Assembly: GCF_003097535.1 (NCBI RefSeq)
Contig: NZ_CP029187.1
Coordinates: forward strand, 2,790,001-2,854,000
Length of the DNA stretch: 64,000 nt
Direction: 5' to 3'
Source of the DNA: Flavobacterium pallidum
GTDB lineage: Bacteria > Bacteroidota > Bacteroidia > Flavobacteriales > Flavobacteriaceae
Shown: in pieces, positions 8,612-17,722 of the stretch
Layout: each line of letters opens with the position of its first letter
Numbering within the stretch: position 1 is the first letter of the stretch
Made by a program: the position numbers and the translations under genes
Notes under the pieces: generated by a model
Databases searched by the model: none
What the model saw: only the letters and a program-made list of their open reading frames with translations
Told to the model about the DNA's origin: nothing

Positions 8612-9106
8612 CTACCAAAATTCGGCTACGCAACTGCCGTTAATCGTTCTGGTCATCCCCGATCCATCATCAGCAGCAAATGTCGCATTGTTGAATATAA
8701 TCTTGTATTTATTGGTACCTATAGTCGTAATGGAAATCGTGCCTGAGGCTTCTGCATTTCCAAAATACAGCGCTGGCGTGTTGTAATCACCAACCACATA
8801 ATCTGCGGGCAACGTTCCTGCAAAACCTATACTATACACCTGGTATGCCCCGTCCACCGTTGCTCCGGAGTAATTGAAATCGAGCTCGATGACTTCTGGA
8901 TCAGTGCCTGCTGTTGTCTTTTCAATAATTTTCATGACTTTCCGTCCGTCTTCCTCATAAACGATGCTGTTGTAATTTTTTTGTTGGGAATTGGCACCTA
9001 TGTTAAATTCTCTGCCATTTACCTGCAACGAACCATTGTTATCAGAATCACTGCTGCAGCCTAATGCCATCAGGCCGATAATTAAAGTGAAAAAAATAAG
9101 TTTCAT
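8612..9106 (-). CDS. Predicted lipoprotein, unknown function
   Basis: 164 residues. A short hydrophobic signal ends in a lipobox, LMALGC, with the lipidated Cys at residue 17 followed by SSDSDNN, a Ser/Asp-rich linker of the kind often seen in Bacteroidetes surface lipoproteins. The rest is beta-rich with aromatic and Gly residues spaced as in a small beta sandwich; no catalytic motif is seen. I do not recognise the family. It stands alone between fumC and corA and shares the fumC terminator. Confidence 0.78.
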   Translation of the reverse strand: MKLIFFTLIIGLMALGCSSDSDNNGSLQVNGREFNIGANSQQKNYNSIVYEEDGRKVMKIIEKTTAGTDPEVIELDFNYSGATVDGAYQVYSIGFAGTLPADYVVGDYNTPALYFGNAEASGTISITTIGTNKYKIIFNNATFAADDGSGMTRTINGSCVAEFW

Positions 9107-9176
9107 ATTTAATTTATTTAAAGGTATTTTTTAGAAAAACCACAAACGACAATTTTCAAATGGGAATCTACAGGTG

Positions 9177-10304
9177 TCAGAACCACTTTTTACGCCGGAA
9201 ATAATAAACCATAAAAACCACTGTGACAAACATCACACCCAGGACAATGAAATACCCATTCTTTGTCTTAAGTTCGGGCATGTTTTCAAAATTCATTCCG
9301 TAAACGCCTACGATAAAAGTCAGCGGCATAAAAATCACCGAAAAAATGGTCAGCGTCTTCATAATCTGGTTCATTTTTTGCGCCTGCGACGAGTAAAAGA
9401 TATTCGAGGCGCTTTCCAGGGTATTACTGTCATATTCTATCTGCTCAAGGATTTCGAGTGATTTTTGGTGAAGGCGGGCGAAAAACGTGTAGTTGGCTTT
9501 TTCGATACCATCAAATTCGTCATCATCTTTAATACTTTTCAGCGTATACAATGCGTCGCGCAAAGGTAAAATAGCACGCTTCAGGTAATTCAGGTTTTCA
9601 CGCTGAGACTCGATCAGGCTTAAGAATTCTGAACGGTGTGCTTTCTGCGCTTCAATGAGTAATTTCTCGATATCAATCTCGTAATTTTCAATCGTAATAA
9701 AGAAGTTTTCTATAATCGCATCAAGCATCAGGTACAATAAATAATCGTTTTTCTTTTTCCTGACAATCCCGCCACCGGTACGGATGCGTTCGCGGATATG
9801 GGCAAAGAAATCACTTTTCCTTTCTTGGAATGACACTATCAAATTATCATTAAGGAAAAAACTAATCTGTTCAATACGAATAGCTTTAGCGCCTTTTTCC
9901 TCAAGTATCGATTTAATGCTAAAAAACAGCATATCGTCATATTCATCAATCCTTGCGCGGCGCAAAACATTCAGCACGTCACTGATCATGAATGGCTCAA
10001 TACCCAATACCTCACCAATCTCCCGGATCAAATCCGTATTGTGCAATCCATGGATATTAAGCCATTTGACATCCTGCTGCTGCTCCGGATCCAGGCATTC
10101 CTTGCGTAACCGGTCGAGCGTAACATTTTTATATTCCTCAAAACCTTCCTCATCATAAACGAAGAGTTGCATTTCTACCGGATCTGTTTTGTAACTGCCG
10201 GTATATTCGTAAAAGCTTTGCTGGACTTTGCGAACCTTGCTGTATTTGATTCTTTTCAAACGAAGATAATTTTTACATAAAGATAGGAGTTTTTGAATTT
10301 CCAT
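9177..10304 (-). CDS. corA: CorA-family magnesium/cobalt transporter
   Basis: A pentameric divalent cation channel of the inner membrane. The 375-residue protein has the long acidic and helical cytoplasmic domain of the family and two C-terminal membrane helices. The first helix ends with the selectivity motif GVYGMNFENMPEL and the second precedes a short basic tail (RRKKWF). The frame allows a start 10 codons earlier (10334); MEIQKLL at 10304 is preferred, and a TTG at about 10259 is also possible. The divergent hutI start is only 24 bases from this ATG, so the two promoters must overlap coding sequence or the true corA start is further in. Confidence 0.92.
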   Translation of the reverse strand: MEIQKLLSLCKNYLRLKRIKYSKVRKVQQSFYEYTGSYKTDPVEMQLFVYDEEGFEEYKNVTLDRLRKECLDPEQQQDVKWLNIHGLHNTDLIREIGEVLGIEPFMISDVLNVLRRARIDEYDDMLFFSIKSILEEKGAKAIRIEQISFFLNDNLIVSFQERKSDFFAHIRERIRTGGGIVRKKKNDYLLYLMLDAIIENFFITIENYEIDIEKLLIEAQKAHRSEFLSLIESQRENLNYLKRAILPLRDALYTLKSIKDDDEFDGIEKANYTFFARLHQKSLEILEQIEYDSNTLESASNIFYSSQAQKMNQIMKTLTIFSVIFMPLTFIVGVYGMNFENMPELKTKNGYFIVLGVMFVTVVFMVYYFRRKKWF

Positions 10305-10328
10305 TCTACATTTACTGAAAATACGCTT

Positions 10329-11567
10329 ATGCAAACTTTATTGACAAATATCAGCCAGTTGCTGCAGGTTCGTGAAGCCAATATTGACAAAGTTTCAGGT
10401 GCTGAAATGGCCCATTTGCCTTTGCTGGAAAATGCCTGGCTATGGATTGAAGATGGCCTTATAAAAGATTTCGGGACGATGGAAACGCTTCCCATACATA
10501 CTTCCATCCGAAAAATCGATTGCACGGGCCGCGTCGTTCTTCCTGCCTGGTGCGACAGCCATACGCATTTGGTCTATGCCGGAAACCGCATCCAGGAATT
10601 TGTTGACCGGATTAATGGTTTAAGTTATGAGGAAATTGCGAATCGCGGTGGCGGCATCCTGAATTCTGCCAAAAAACTCCATGAGACTGCTGAAGATGAG
10701 ATTTATGAACAGTCAGTTTTAAGGCTTAAAGAAGTCATGCAGCAGGGAACCGGCGCCATTGAAATCAAATCCGGTTACGGCCTTAGTTTGGAAGGTGAAT
10801 TAAAAATGCTGCGGATTATTAAACGTTTGAAGGAAAATTTTCCTGTCGCGATTAAAGCCACTTTCCTTGGCGCACATGCTTTCCCAATAGCATTTAAAGA
10901 AAATCATGCGGGTTATATTGACTTAATTATCCATGAAATGCTACCCGCCATTGCCAGAGAAAACCTGGCGGATTACATCGACGCATTTTTGGAAACAGGT
11001 TATTTTTCTGTTGAAGAAACCGAAAGCATTATGCTGGCCGGGAAGCAATACGGACTTACAGCCAAAATCCATGTGAATCAATTTACAGCTATTAACGGGA
11101 TTGCTGCCTGCGTTAAGCATGATGCCCTTTCCGTCGATCATCTTGAAATCCTCACCGATGAGGATATTGAATCCCTCAAAGGATCTGGAACGATGCCGGT
11201 AGCGCTTCCCTCCTGCTCTTTCTTCATCAGTATTCCTTATACACCGGCAAGAAAAATGTTGTCAGCAGGTTTGCCTTTAGCACTTGCAACCGATTTTAAC
11301 CCCGGAACCACACCATCAGGAAACATGAACCTGGTCGTGGCGACGGCCTGTATCAAGATGAAAATGACACCTGAAGAAGCTATTAATGCCGCTACAATAA
11401 ACGGGGCTTACGCTATGGGGATTTCTGAAACGCACGGAAGCATTACGAAAGGGAAGGCCGCCAATCTTATCATCACCAAACCGGTTCAGTCTTATTACCA
11501 ATTGCCATACGCCTTTGGCAGCAACCTTATTGAAGATGTGATCATCAGCGGTGAAATCATATCATAA
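10329..11567 (+). CDS. hutI: Imidazolonepropionase
   Basis: Third step of histidine degradation: hydrolysis of 4-imidazolone-5-propionate to N-formimino-L-glutamate. The amidohydrolase-fold protein of 412 residues carries the metal site HTH at 78-80 (CDSHTHLVYAGNR), the downstream AKIHVNQF, the SVDHLE segment and the ATDFNPGT aspartate near the C-terminus. A frame extension to 10293 exists, but MQTLLTNISQLLQ fits the family start. The gene partner hutG lies 1.1 kb downstream on the same strand, separated by an opposite-strand gene; hutH and hutU are not in the window. A clear terminator follows within 4 bases of the stop. Confidence 0.95.
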   Translation: MQTLLTNISQLLQVREANIDKVSGAEMAHLPLLENAWLWIEDGLIKDFGTMETLPIHTSIRKIDCTGRVVLPAWCDSHTHLVYAGNRIQEFVDRINGLSYEEIANRGGGILNSAKKLHETAEDEIYEQSVLRLKEVMQQGTGAIEIKSGYGLSLEGELKMLRIIKRLKENFPVAIKATFLGAHAFPIAFKENHAGYIDLIIHEMLPAIARENLADYIDAFLETGYFSVEETESIMLAGKQYGLTAKIHVNQFTAINGIAACVKHDALSVDHLEILTDEDIESLKGSGTMPVALPSCSFFISIPYTPARKMLSAGLPLALATDFNPGTTPSGNMNLVVATACIKMKMTPEEAINAATINGAYAMGISETHGSITKGKAANLIITKPVQSYYQLPYAFGSNLIEDVIISGEIIS

Positions 11568-11570
11568 AAA

Positions 11571-11595
11571 AAAAAGAGCCCTCAAAGGCTCTTTT
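11571..11595 (+). terminator. Rho-independent terminator after hutI
   Basis: AAAGAGCC, loop CTCAAA, GGCTCTTT followed by T-rich sequence, directly after the hutI stop. The long A run before the stem makes it usable for the convergent coiled-coil protein gene as well. Confidence 0.85.
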
Positions 11596-11619
11596 ATTGA
11601 ATCAATAATTAACGGGGGT

Positions 11620-12510
11620 TTATTTTAAAGTAAATGACGTTTTAGAAACCAATTCGCTTTTATCGAATATGTTTACGAAATAACTCCCTTTGGCAAAATC
11701 CTTGCCGTTTCCATCAAGATATTCACAAACATCAACCGCCTGGTTGTTGTATGGGACCACTGTCGTAAAGCTGTATGTAAGGGTCATGTCACCGAAAGTC
11801 TCCGTTTTCTTATCGCCGATGACGTTATTCTTGCTGTCAATAATCTGGACATAGTAGGTCTTATCTCCGGATTTTGCAATGGCATTGGCGGCAACTGCAA
11901 AACAAACTTTCAATTTATCCGCGCGGCTGGCTTTTTCGGTTTCGATCTGTTTCCCGGAACTTCTTTGCTTGATGGCTTGCGTACGGAGATTCATTACGAC
12001 AAGTTTTGACCCTTTTTCGACCGTTTTGGCGAGGTTTTCATTCTGGACGACTAATGTGTCGTTATACTTTTTCGATTGCCCAAGTGCTACAACAGTACTG
12101 TCGCGTTGCACGGTCAGCGTTTCATTTTGCTTCTTAAGCTCTTCATTTTCAGCGACGAGTTTCTTCATGTTCACCTGAAGCGCATTGTATTGTTCGCGGT
12201 ATTTACGAAGTGAGGCTGCATCACCTTTTGATTTTTGCAGGTCGGCAATCAGGTTCACGACCTTCTCACGTTCAGCAATCAATTCGTCCGAGACTTCCGT
12301 TTTATCTTTAATCGCCTGCTCGTAAGTATTCTTTACGATGGCAAGCGAATCCAGTAAATTATCCTTCTCTGATTTCACTGTTGTCACTTCGGTTTCCAGT
12401 TTCTTGGCATCGGTTGTCATTTTAAAAATATAGGCAAGGCTACCCAACAATAAAAGCGCCAAAACGACGACGACTGCTTTTAAGCTTGAATTACTTCTTT
12501 GATTTTCCAT
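11620..12510 (-). CDS. Membrane-anchored coiled-coil protein
   Basis: 296 residues. One N-terminal membrane helix (about 10-30, AVVVVLALLLLGSLAYIF) is followed by a long charged coiled coil (about 34-190, heptads rich in Lys, Glu, Leu and Asn) and a globular beta-rich C-terminal domain (about 195-296) with YYVQIIDSKNNVIGDKK. Relatives in flavobacteria are often labelled chromosome partitioning protein ParA, but no Walker A motif or any ATPase motif exists here, so that name is not supported. The domain build suggests a periplasmic or envelope structural role. It lies between hutI and hutG on the opposite strand and is probably unrelated to histidine use. Confidence 0.75.
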   Translation of the reverse strand: MENQRSNSSLKAVVVVLALLLLGSLAYIFKMTTDAKKLETEVTTVKSEKDNLLDSLAIVKNTYEQAIKDKTEVSDELIAEREKVVNLIADLQKSKGDAASLRKYREQYNALQVNMKKLVAENEELKKQNETLTVQRDSTVVALGQSKKYNDTLVVQNENLAKTVEKGSKLVVMNLRTQAIKQRSSGKQIETEKASRADKLKVCFAVAANAIAKSGDKTYYVQIIDSKNNVIGDKKTETFGDMTLTYSFTTVVPYNNQAVDVCEYLDGNGKDFAKGSYFVNIFDKSELVSKTSFTLK

Positions 12511-12618
12511 AAGAGCATTTTTTGGTTTTTATAATAGTTTTCTGCTTTTTAAGCCTAACAAATTTAAAATATTATCATTCCTTTCCATCTAAATTAACGT
12601 AAGTTTATAGTTTTATGT

Positions 12619-12626
12619 TACTTTTG
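12619..12626 (+). promoter_or_regulatory. Bacteroidetes -7 element before hutG
   Basis: TACTTTTG matches TAnnTTTG and lies 16 bases before the hutG ATG. No clear TTG sits about 19 bases upstream, so the site may need an activator or may be weak. Confidence 0.45.
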
Positions 12627-12642
12627 GAGCTAAAATTTTGTG

Positions 12643-13686
12643 ATGGAAAAACTGATTCCTTTTACCATTTCTGACCTTGCCAAAGTGACCAATTTCAGGA
12701 GCGGTGAAATCAAATTCGGAGAAAAGATGCATACCATTCCGCTGGGTGCCGACCCTGAAAAGTTCATGAAAGGCTGCGAGGCGAAATATGTGCTTTTCGG
12801 TATTCCGGAAGACATTGGTATCCGCGCGAATTACGGCAGGCCCGGAGCGGCTTCAGCCTGGAAAAGCGCCATTAGCAGTATCGCAAACATACAGCACAAC
12901 CGTTTCTGCAAAGGCGGCCGCATCCTCGTTTTGGGCGCTTTGGATGTAAAGTCAGAAATGGAAGAAGTCGAAAACCTTGATTTCAATATCCTTGAAGACC
13001 GCGTGAAACTTAGCGCTGTCGTGGGCAAAATCGATAAAGAAGTCGCGCACATCATTTTCACGATTATTAAAGCCGGCAAAACCCCGATTGTTATTGGTGG
13101 TGGGCACAATAATGCTTACGGGAATATTAAAGGCGCTGCATTGGCTTTCGGAAGACCGGTTAACGCCGTGAATTTTGATGCCCATTCCGACTTCCGGATT
13201 CTTGAAGGCCGGCACAGCGGAAACGGCTTTTCGTATGCCTATGAGGAAGGTTTCCTTAAGAAATATTTCATCTTCGGGCTACACGAAAGTTATACGTCAA
13301 AAAATGTACTGGACATCATCAAAAAGATTGAAGACCGGGTACGCTACAATACTTATGATGAAGTAAAAATACGCAAGCAGAAAGACTTTGACCAGGAAAT
13401 GTTCAATGCTTTAAGTTTTATAAAAAACGATCCATACGGCATCGAAATTGACCTTGATGCGTTGCCGAATATCGCCAGCAGCGCCATGACCATGAGTGGT
13501 TATTCTATTGAAGAAACAAGGCTTTTTGTAAGTTATTTTGGGAAATGCACCAACGCAGCCTACCTCCACATCTGCGAAGGAGCTCCTGACCTGGGCGAAG
13601 ACAAGAACAGGCACCTGATCGGGAAACTGATTGGTTACCTGGTCACCGACTTCATTAAGGCGAATTATATAAGTGAGTCCGTGTAG
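12643..13686 (+). CDS. hutG: Formimidoylglutamase (arginase/ureohydrolase family)
   Basis: Hydrolyses N-formimino-L-glutamate to glutamate and formamide, the last step of the hut pathway. All six binuclear manganese ligands of the ureohydrolase family are recognisable: His155 in GGGHNN, Asp179, His181 and Asp183 in DAHSD, and Asp270 and Asp272 in EIDLD. The 347-residue length suits the family. A GTG lies one codon upstream of the chosen ATG. Agmatinase or arginase would be alternatives on fold alone; the neighbouring hutI and the non-standard GGGHNN (instead of GGDHS) support the hut assignment, which I infer rather than see. Confidence 0.85.
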   Translation: MEKLIPFTISDLAKVTNFRSGEIKFGEKMHTIPLGADPEKFMKGCEAKYVLFGIPEDIGIRANYGRPGAASAWKSAISSIANIQHNRFCKGGRILVLGALDVKSEMEEVENLDFNILEDRVKLSAVVGKIDKEVAHIIFTIIKAGKTPIVIGGGHNNAYGNIKGAALAFGRPVNAVNFDAHSDFRILEGRHSGNGFSYAYEEGFLKKYFIFGLHESYTSKNVLDIIKKIEDRVRYNTYDEVKIRKQKDFDQEMFNALSFIKNDPYGIEIDLDALPNIASSAMTMSGYSIEETRLFVSYFGKCTNAAYLHICEGAPDLGEDKNRHLIGKLIGYLVTDFIKANYISESV

Positions 13687-15417
13687 CTATTGTTTTTCCA
13701 GCATTAATTCCCTGATGTATTTTACCGGTGCGCTTCCGTAACTCAGGAGTTTTGAATGAAAATCTTTCAACCTGAATTTTTCGCCTTGCTGTTTTTTGTA
13801 TGCTTCACGCAATTCACAAATTTCAGTAAATCCGGTAAAATATGAACAAAGCTGTACCTGCGTCAGGCACACGCGGCGCCATTTGCCCTCCGCTTCGGCC
13901 TGTTGCTGGAACGCTTCATTTATTAGTAAATCCATAGCATCATCCTTGCTCAGGTTTTTTGTATGCACGCCAATATCAAGGATGGTGTTGCAAGTGCTGC
14001 GGAGATTCCATTTATAATACATCAGCCACATTTCGTCTGAATTGGCGTAGCCGTTTTCGAGCATCATCAACTCTGAATACACTGCCCAGCCTTCGACCAT
14101 CGCACCATTTCCGGCAATAGATTTGATAAGGCTTGGCGACTGGTTGCTGTACACCAATTGGGTGTAATGCCCAGGAATCGCTTCGTGTATATTCAGGATT
14201 TGCAAAATATAATCGTTGTATTCCCGCAGGTAACTTTCGGATTCTGCTGCGCTCCAACCTGATAAACTGCCTACATTATAATACGTTTTCGCATTTTTGT
14301 CATAAGGGCCGGGCGCCGAAATGGATGCGCCTGCAACGCCAGCCATATAATCTGGCTCTTTACGCACTTCAAGCGGCTTTGACGGATCGATGTATATGAG
14401 GTCTTTCTGTTTGATGAAAGCCAGAAGTTCCGGCAATTGTTTTTCAATCGCCTGCTGGAACAATTCCGGTTTGGCATGTTGCAGCGAAATCTTATCGATC
14501 ACCTGGCGGATGAGTTGGTTTTTATCCGATGGTTTTGGTGCAGTTCCTAAATATTTTGACCAAAGCCTGTCTGCAATCACAAACATCTTTTCGTGCAGTT
14601 CTTTTTTGTGCGCCACTGCTTTTTCTAACACCTGCGATGACGTATACGCTGACTGTATGTCAAATTCAAACTTCTTGTCATATAATTTTTTTCCAAGCCT
14701 GAAATCACGCGGCGTCGGATTGTCCAGTTTCTGTAGCCAGGAAACATAATCTTTTATGGCGTTGACTGCAGAAGCCGTTTTTGCTTTCATCGCATCTTTC
14801 TCTGCAGCAGACAAATCAGATTTTTCAAGCATGGCGGGCAAATCCTTTTCAAAAACTGATAAGCCGCCGGTATTTTGCGAAATGGCGAGTTCAGTGTGTT
14901 CCCGTGTCGGGTTCCTGATATTTTGCTTTGCAGCAGCATAATAAGCCGGGACTTCATCCAGTTTAAGGCTGATATTTTTCAACCTTACGGAAAGGAAGTC
15001 GTAAGAACCGTTCAGTATTTCTGCAAAAGGGCCGCTTACATTATATTCTGCCGGATTCCATTCCCACGATTTCATTTCTTCCATCCCGAACGCATAACTT
15101 TTCAACATATTCCCCATCATCTTATAATCGGTGAAATTGCCGGGATTAAGTGATTTTTCATCATAATTGCCGAGAGAATCCAGGTTGCTTTTTATAAATG
15201 CCAATTGTTTTGCGCGTGTTGTGGCATCATTGACAACCAATACATTATCATATTTATGAAATCCGGAAGCGGCAGCATAATCAGGAAAATTAATCCAAAG
15301 TGCCTCAATAAAGCTTTTCCTGTAATGTTCAAAAGCCTTGTTCCGGTCAGCAGCTTTTTCTTTTGAACAGCAAATAAAAAACACGATTGAAAAGGCAGCA
15401 AGATAAATTTTTCTCAT
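13687..15417 (-). CDS. DUF885 family lipoprotein (putative metallopeptidase)
   Basis: 576 residues. The start MRKIYLAAFSIVFFICC at 15417 gives a short signal ending in a Cys-Ser lipobox-like site, so it is probably an envelope lipoprotein; the frame is open 23 codons further upstream. The conserved HEAIPGH motif matches the HExxxGH signature of DUF885 and is followed by GAMVEGWAVYSE with a Glu that could be the third metal ligand. DUF885 members are considered gluzincin-like peptidases, but few have been characterised. The stop codon abuts the convergent hutG stop with no space, so no terminator separates the two genes. Confidence 0.85.
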   Translation of the reverse strand: MRKIYLAAFSIVFFICCSKEKAADRNKAFEHYRKSFIEALWINFPDYAAASGFHKYDNVLVVNDATTRAKQLAFIKSNLDSLGNYDEKSLNPGNFTDYKMMGNMLKSYAFGMEEMKSWEWNPAEYNVSGPFAEILNGSYDFLSVRLKNISLKLDEVPAYYAAAKQNIRNPTREHTELAISQNTGGLSVFEKDLPAMLEKSDLSAAEKDAMKAKTASAVNAIKDYVSWLQKLDNPTPRDFRLGKKLYDKKFEFDIQSAYTSSQVLEKAVAHKKELHEKMFVIADRLWSKYLGTAPKPSDKNQLIRQVIDKISLQHAKPELFQQAIEKQLPELLAFIKQKDLIYIDPSKPLEVRKEPDYMAGVAGASISAPGPYDKNAKTYYNVGSLSGWSAAESESYLREYNDYILQILNIHEAIPGHYTQLVYSNQSPSLIKSIAGNGAMVEGWAVYSELMMLENGYANSDEMWLMYYKWNLRSTCNTILDIGVHTKNLSKDDAMDLLINEAFQQQAEAEGKWRRVCLTQVQLCSYFTGFTEICELREAYKKQQGEKFRLKDFHSKLLSYGSAPVKYIRELMLEKQ

Positions 15418-15561
15418 AATAAAAAACGCAATAGGTTGACGCTGTAAAGATAGTTTTTTCAATATACTTGTAAGAATTAACGGCATTCAACTTTACAATA
15501 CTTTTAAGAAAACATCGTTCAATAAATGTTAAATTGCGGAAAATTTTAGAAAAAAACAAGC

Positions 15562-17112
15562 ATGGATCAGATCAAAATTTTATGGGTTGACGACGAAATA
15601 GATTTGCTAAAACCACACATCCTTTTCCTTGAAAAAAAGAATTATAATGTAACGACCTGCAACAATGGGCGCGATGCCGTAGACATCTTTGAAGATGGTA
15701 ATTTCGATATTGTTTTCCTGGATGAGAATATGCCAGGAATGAGCGGACTCGAAACGCTCCAGGAAATTAAGGAGAAAAAATCGTCAACGCCGGTGATCAT
15801 GATTACCAAAAGCGAGGAAGAATTGATCATGGAGGAAGCGATCGGTTCGAAAATTGCTGATTACCTGATCAAGCCCGTAAATCCGAATCAGATTTTGCTG
15901 AGCTTAAAGAAAAACCTGGACCATTCCAGGCTTATATCTGAAAAAACCACTTTGGATTACCAAAAGGAATTCCGCAAAATTGCCATGGAACTCGCCATGG
16001 TAAACAATTATGAGGACTGGATTGAAATGTACAAGAAGTTGCTGTTCTGGGAAATCGAACTCGAAGACATACAGGACCAGGCGATGATCCAGATTTTGGA
16101 ATCGCAGAAAACGGAAGCCAACAGCCAGTTTGGGAAATTCATCGAACGCAACTATGAAGATTGGTTCCTGCCAAAAGCGGAACGCCCCGTGATGTCGCAT
16201 ACCTTGTTTAAGGAATTGGTCGTTCCCGAATTAAAAAAGAAGGAAAAAATATTATTTGTGGTCGTAGATAATCTGCGTTACGACCAATGGAAGGCATTTG
16301 AAAGCGTCGTTGCGAATTACTACAAATTAGAGAAAGAAACACCGTATTACGCCATACTGCCAACGGCTACACAATATGCCAGGAATGCTATTTTCTCAGG
16401 GCTTTTGCCATCAGAAATGGAAAAACAATATCCGCAATATTGGAAAAATGACGTGGAAGATGGAGGCAAAAACCTTTACGAAGCCGAATTTTTAACCGAA
16501 CAATTGCGCAAACTGGGATTGGACCTCAAACAGGATTATTTCAAAATCACCAATCTTGCCGGTGGAAAAAAACTGGTGGAGAACTTCAAGTCGCTGAAGT
16601 CAAATGATCTGGTCACAGTCGTTTATAATTTCGTAGACATGCTTTCCCATGCAAAAACCGAGATGGATGTCGTAAAGGAATTGGCCTCAGACGACAAGGC
16701 TTATCGCTCCTTAACGCTGAGCTGGTTCCGGAATTCCCCTTTACTTGAAATCATACAGCAGGCACAAAAGCTTGGTTTCAAACTGATCATCACCACAGAC
16801 CACGGAACCATCAATGTAAAAAACCCATCTAAAGTAATCGGTGATAAGAATACCAGCCTGAATCTACGTTATAAAACCGGCCGCAGCCTCACTTATGAAG
16901 ACCGCGACGTTTATGCTGTAAAAGATCCCAAAAAAATTGGTTTGCCTTCCATCAATATGAGCAGTTCTTATATCTTTGCGAAGAATGATCTGTTCCTGGC
17001 CTATGTCAATAATTACAACCATTACGTAAGTTATTACAGGAACAGTTACCAGCATGGCGGTATTTCACTCGAAGAGATGATCATACCGTTTTTAGTTTTC
17101 AACCCGAAGTAA
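15562..17112 (+). CDS. porX: PorX: response regulator with PglZ domain, regulator of type IX secretion
   Basis: 516 residues. The N-terminal receiver domain (about 1-120) has the acidic pocket Asp10-Asp11, the phospho-acceptor Asp54 in FLDENMPG and the conserved Lys in LIKPVNP. It is followed by a helical linker and a PglZ/alkaline-phosphatase-fold domain with VVDNLRYDQW, the TATQYAR segment, NFVDMLSHAKTEMD and TTDHGT metal-site residues. In Porphyromonas gingivalis PorX pairs with the PorY kinase and the ECF sigma factor SigP to drive T9SS genes. Six proteins in this window carry T9SS sorting domains and are plausible cargo. tsaE follows 17 bases downstream. Confidence 0.94.
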   Translation: MDQIKILWVDDEIDLLKPHILFLEKKNYNVTTCNNGRDAVDIFEDGNFDIVFLDENMPGMSGLETLQEIKEKKSSTPVIMITKSEEELIMEEAIGSKIADYLIKPVNPNQILLSLKKNLDHSRLISEKTTLDYQKEFRKIAMELAMVNNYEDWIEMYKKLLFWEIELEDIQDQAMIQILESQKTEANSQFGKFIERNYEDWFLPKAERPVMSHTLFKELVVPELKKKEKILFVVVDNLRYDQWKAFESVVANYYKLEKETPYYAILPTATQYARNAIFSGLLPSEMEKQYPQYWKNDVEDGGKNLYEAEFLTEQLRKLGLDLKQDYFKITNLAGGKKLVENFKSLKSNDLVTVVYNFVDMLSHAKTEMDVVKELASDDKAYRSLTLSWFRNSPLLEIIQQAQKLGFKLIITTDHGTINVKNPSKVIGDKNTSLNLRYKTGRSLTYEDRDVYAVKDPKKIGLPSINMSSSYIFAKNDLFLAYVNNYNHYVSYYRNSYQHGGISLEEMIIPFLVFNPK

Positions 17113-17129
17113 ACTGTAAACTCAAACCA

Positions 17130-17537
17130 TTGGAAATCATCTTTTCCCTCGAAGAAATTGGCCAGGCTGCACAGCAGGTCCTGATGCAGAATCCACATAA
17201 AGTAATCCTTTTCAATGGCCATATGGGCGCAGGCAAAACCACGTTGATCAAGTCGCTCGCAAAGCAATTGGGCGTTACCGATGCGACGAGCAGCCCGACA
17301 TTTTCGCTTGTCAATGAATATGAAGCCGCGCATGGCCACAAGGTTTTTCATTTCGATGTGTACCGATTAAAAACGGAATCCGAAGCTTATGATATGGGCA
17401 TGGACGACTACCTCTATTCCGGGGAATGGTGTTTTATTGAGTGGGCTGAGAAAATCCCGACGCTGATTCCACAACAGCATTCCGTAATCACCATTAGTGT
17501 GCTTGCGGATGGAAACAGGAAGTTGGTTTTAAGTTAA
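17130..17537 (+). CDS. tsaE: tRNA N6-threonylcarbamoyladenosine biosynthesis ATPase TsaE
   Basis: 135 residues. TsaE is the small ATPase that works with TsaB, TsaC and TsaD to make t6A37 in tRNAs reading ANN codons. The P-loop GHMGAGKTT is at 30-38 with Lys36, followed by the typical SSPTFSLVNEY, and HFDVYRL and FIEWAEK near the C-terminus. The only start that keeps the conserved N-terminus is a TTG at 17130; no in-frame ATG precedes Met19. It follows porX by 17 bases and probably shares its transcript. Confidence 0.93.
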   Translation: MEIIFSLEEIGQAAQQVLMQNPHKVILFNGHMGAGKTTLIKSLAKQLGVTDATSSPTFSLVNEYEAAHGHKVFHFDVYRLKTESEAYDMGMDDYLYSGEWCFIEWAEKIPTLIPQQHSVITISVLADGNRKLVLS

Positions 17538-17543
17538 TTAATT

Positions 17544-17620
17544 GGGGCGCGTCGGCTACGCAAGCTCCGCCGTCGGGCGCTCCGCGGTGCACGGCACCTT
17601 GCTGCGATCCCTCGCGCGGT
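17544..17620. repeat. GC-rich intergenic repeat-like element C
   Basis: A sharply GC-rich stretch (GGGGCGCGTCGGCTACGC onward to CCCTCGCGCGGTCC) between tsaE and ald, in the only part of a 185-base gap that is not AT-rich. It holds a small hairpin GGTGC-ACG-GCACC at about 17586-17598. Its content recalls GC-rich repeat units scattered in Flavobacterium intergenic regions; it shares little direct wording with elements A and B. Confidence 0.45.
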
Positions 17621-17722
17621 CCAGGTACGATCAAGCATCAACTTAAATCAATTCCAGATAACAAATGATGGTTGCCAAATGACAACTTTTTTATAAATTA
17701 GGCAAAAAATATCCAAGTCCCT

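Noticed and set aside
8558..8786. Small plus-strand frames after fumC
   Set aside because: They begin inside the terminator and are antisense to the lipoprotein gene.
15562..17112. PglZ domain as part of a BREX phage-defence system, with the helicase at the left edge
   Set aside because: The protein has an N-terminal receiver domain in the PorX order, there are no brx genes nearby, and the helicase is 14 kb away.
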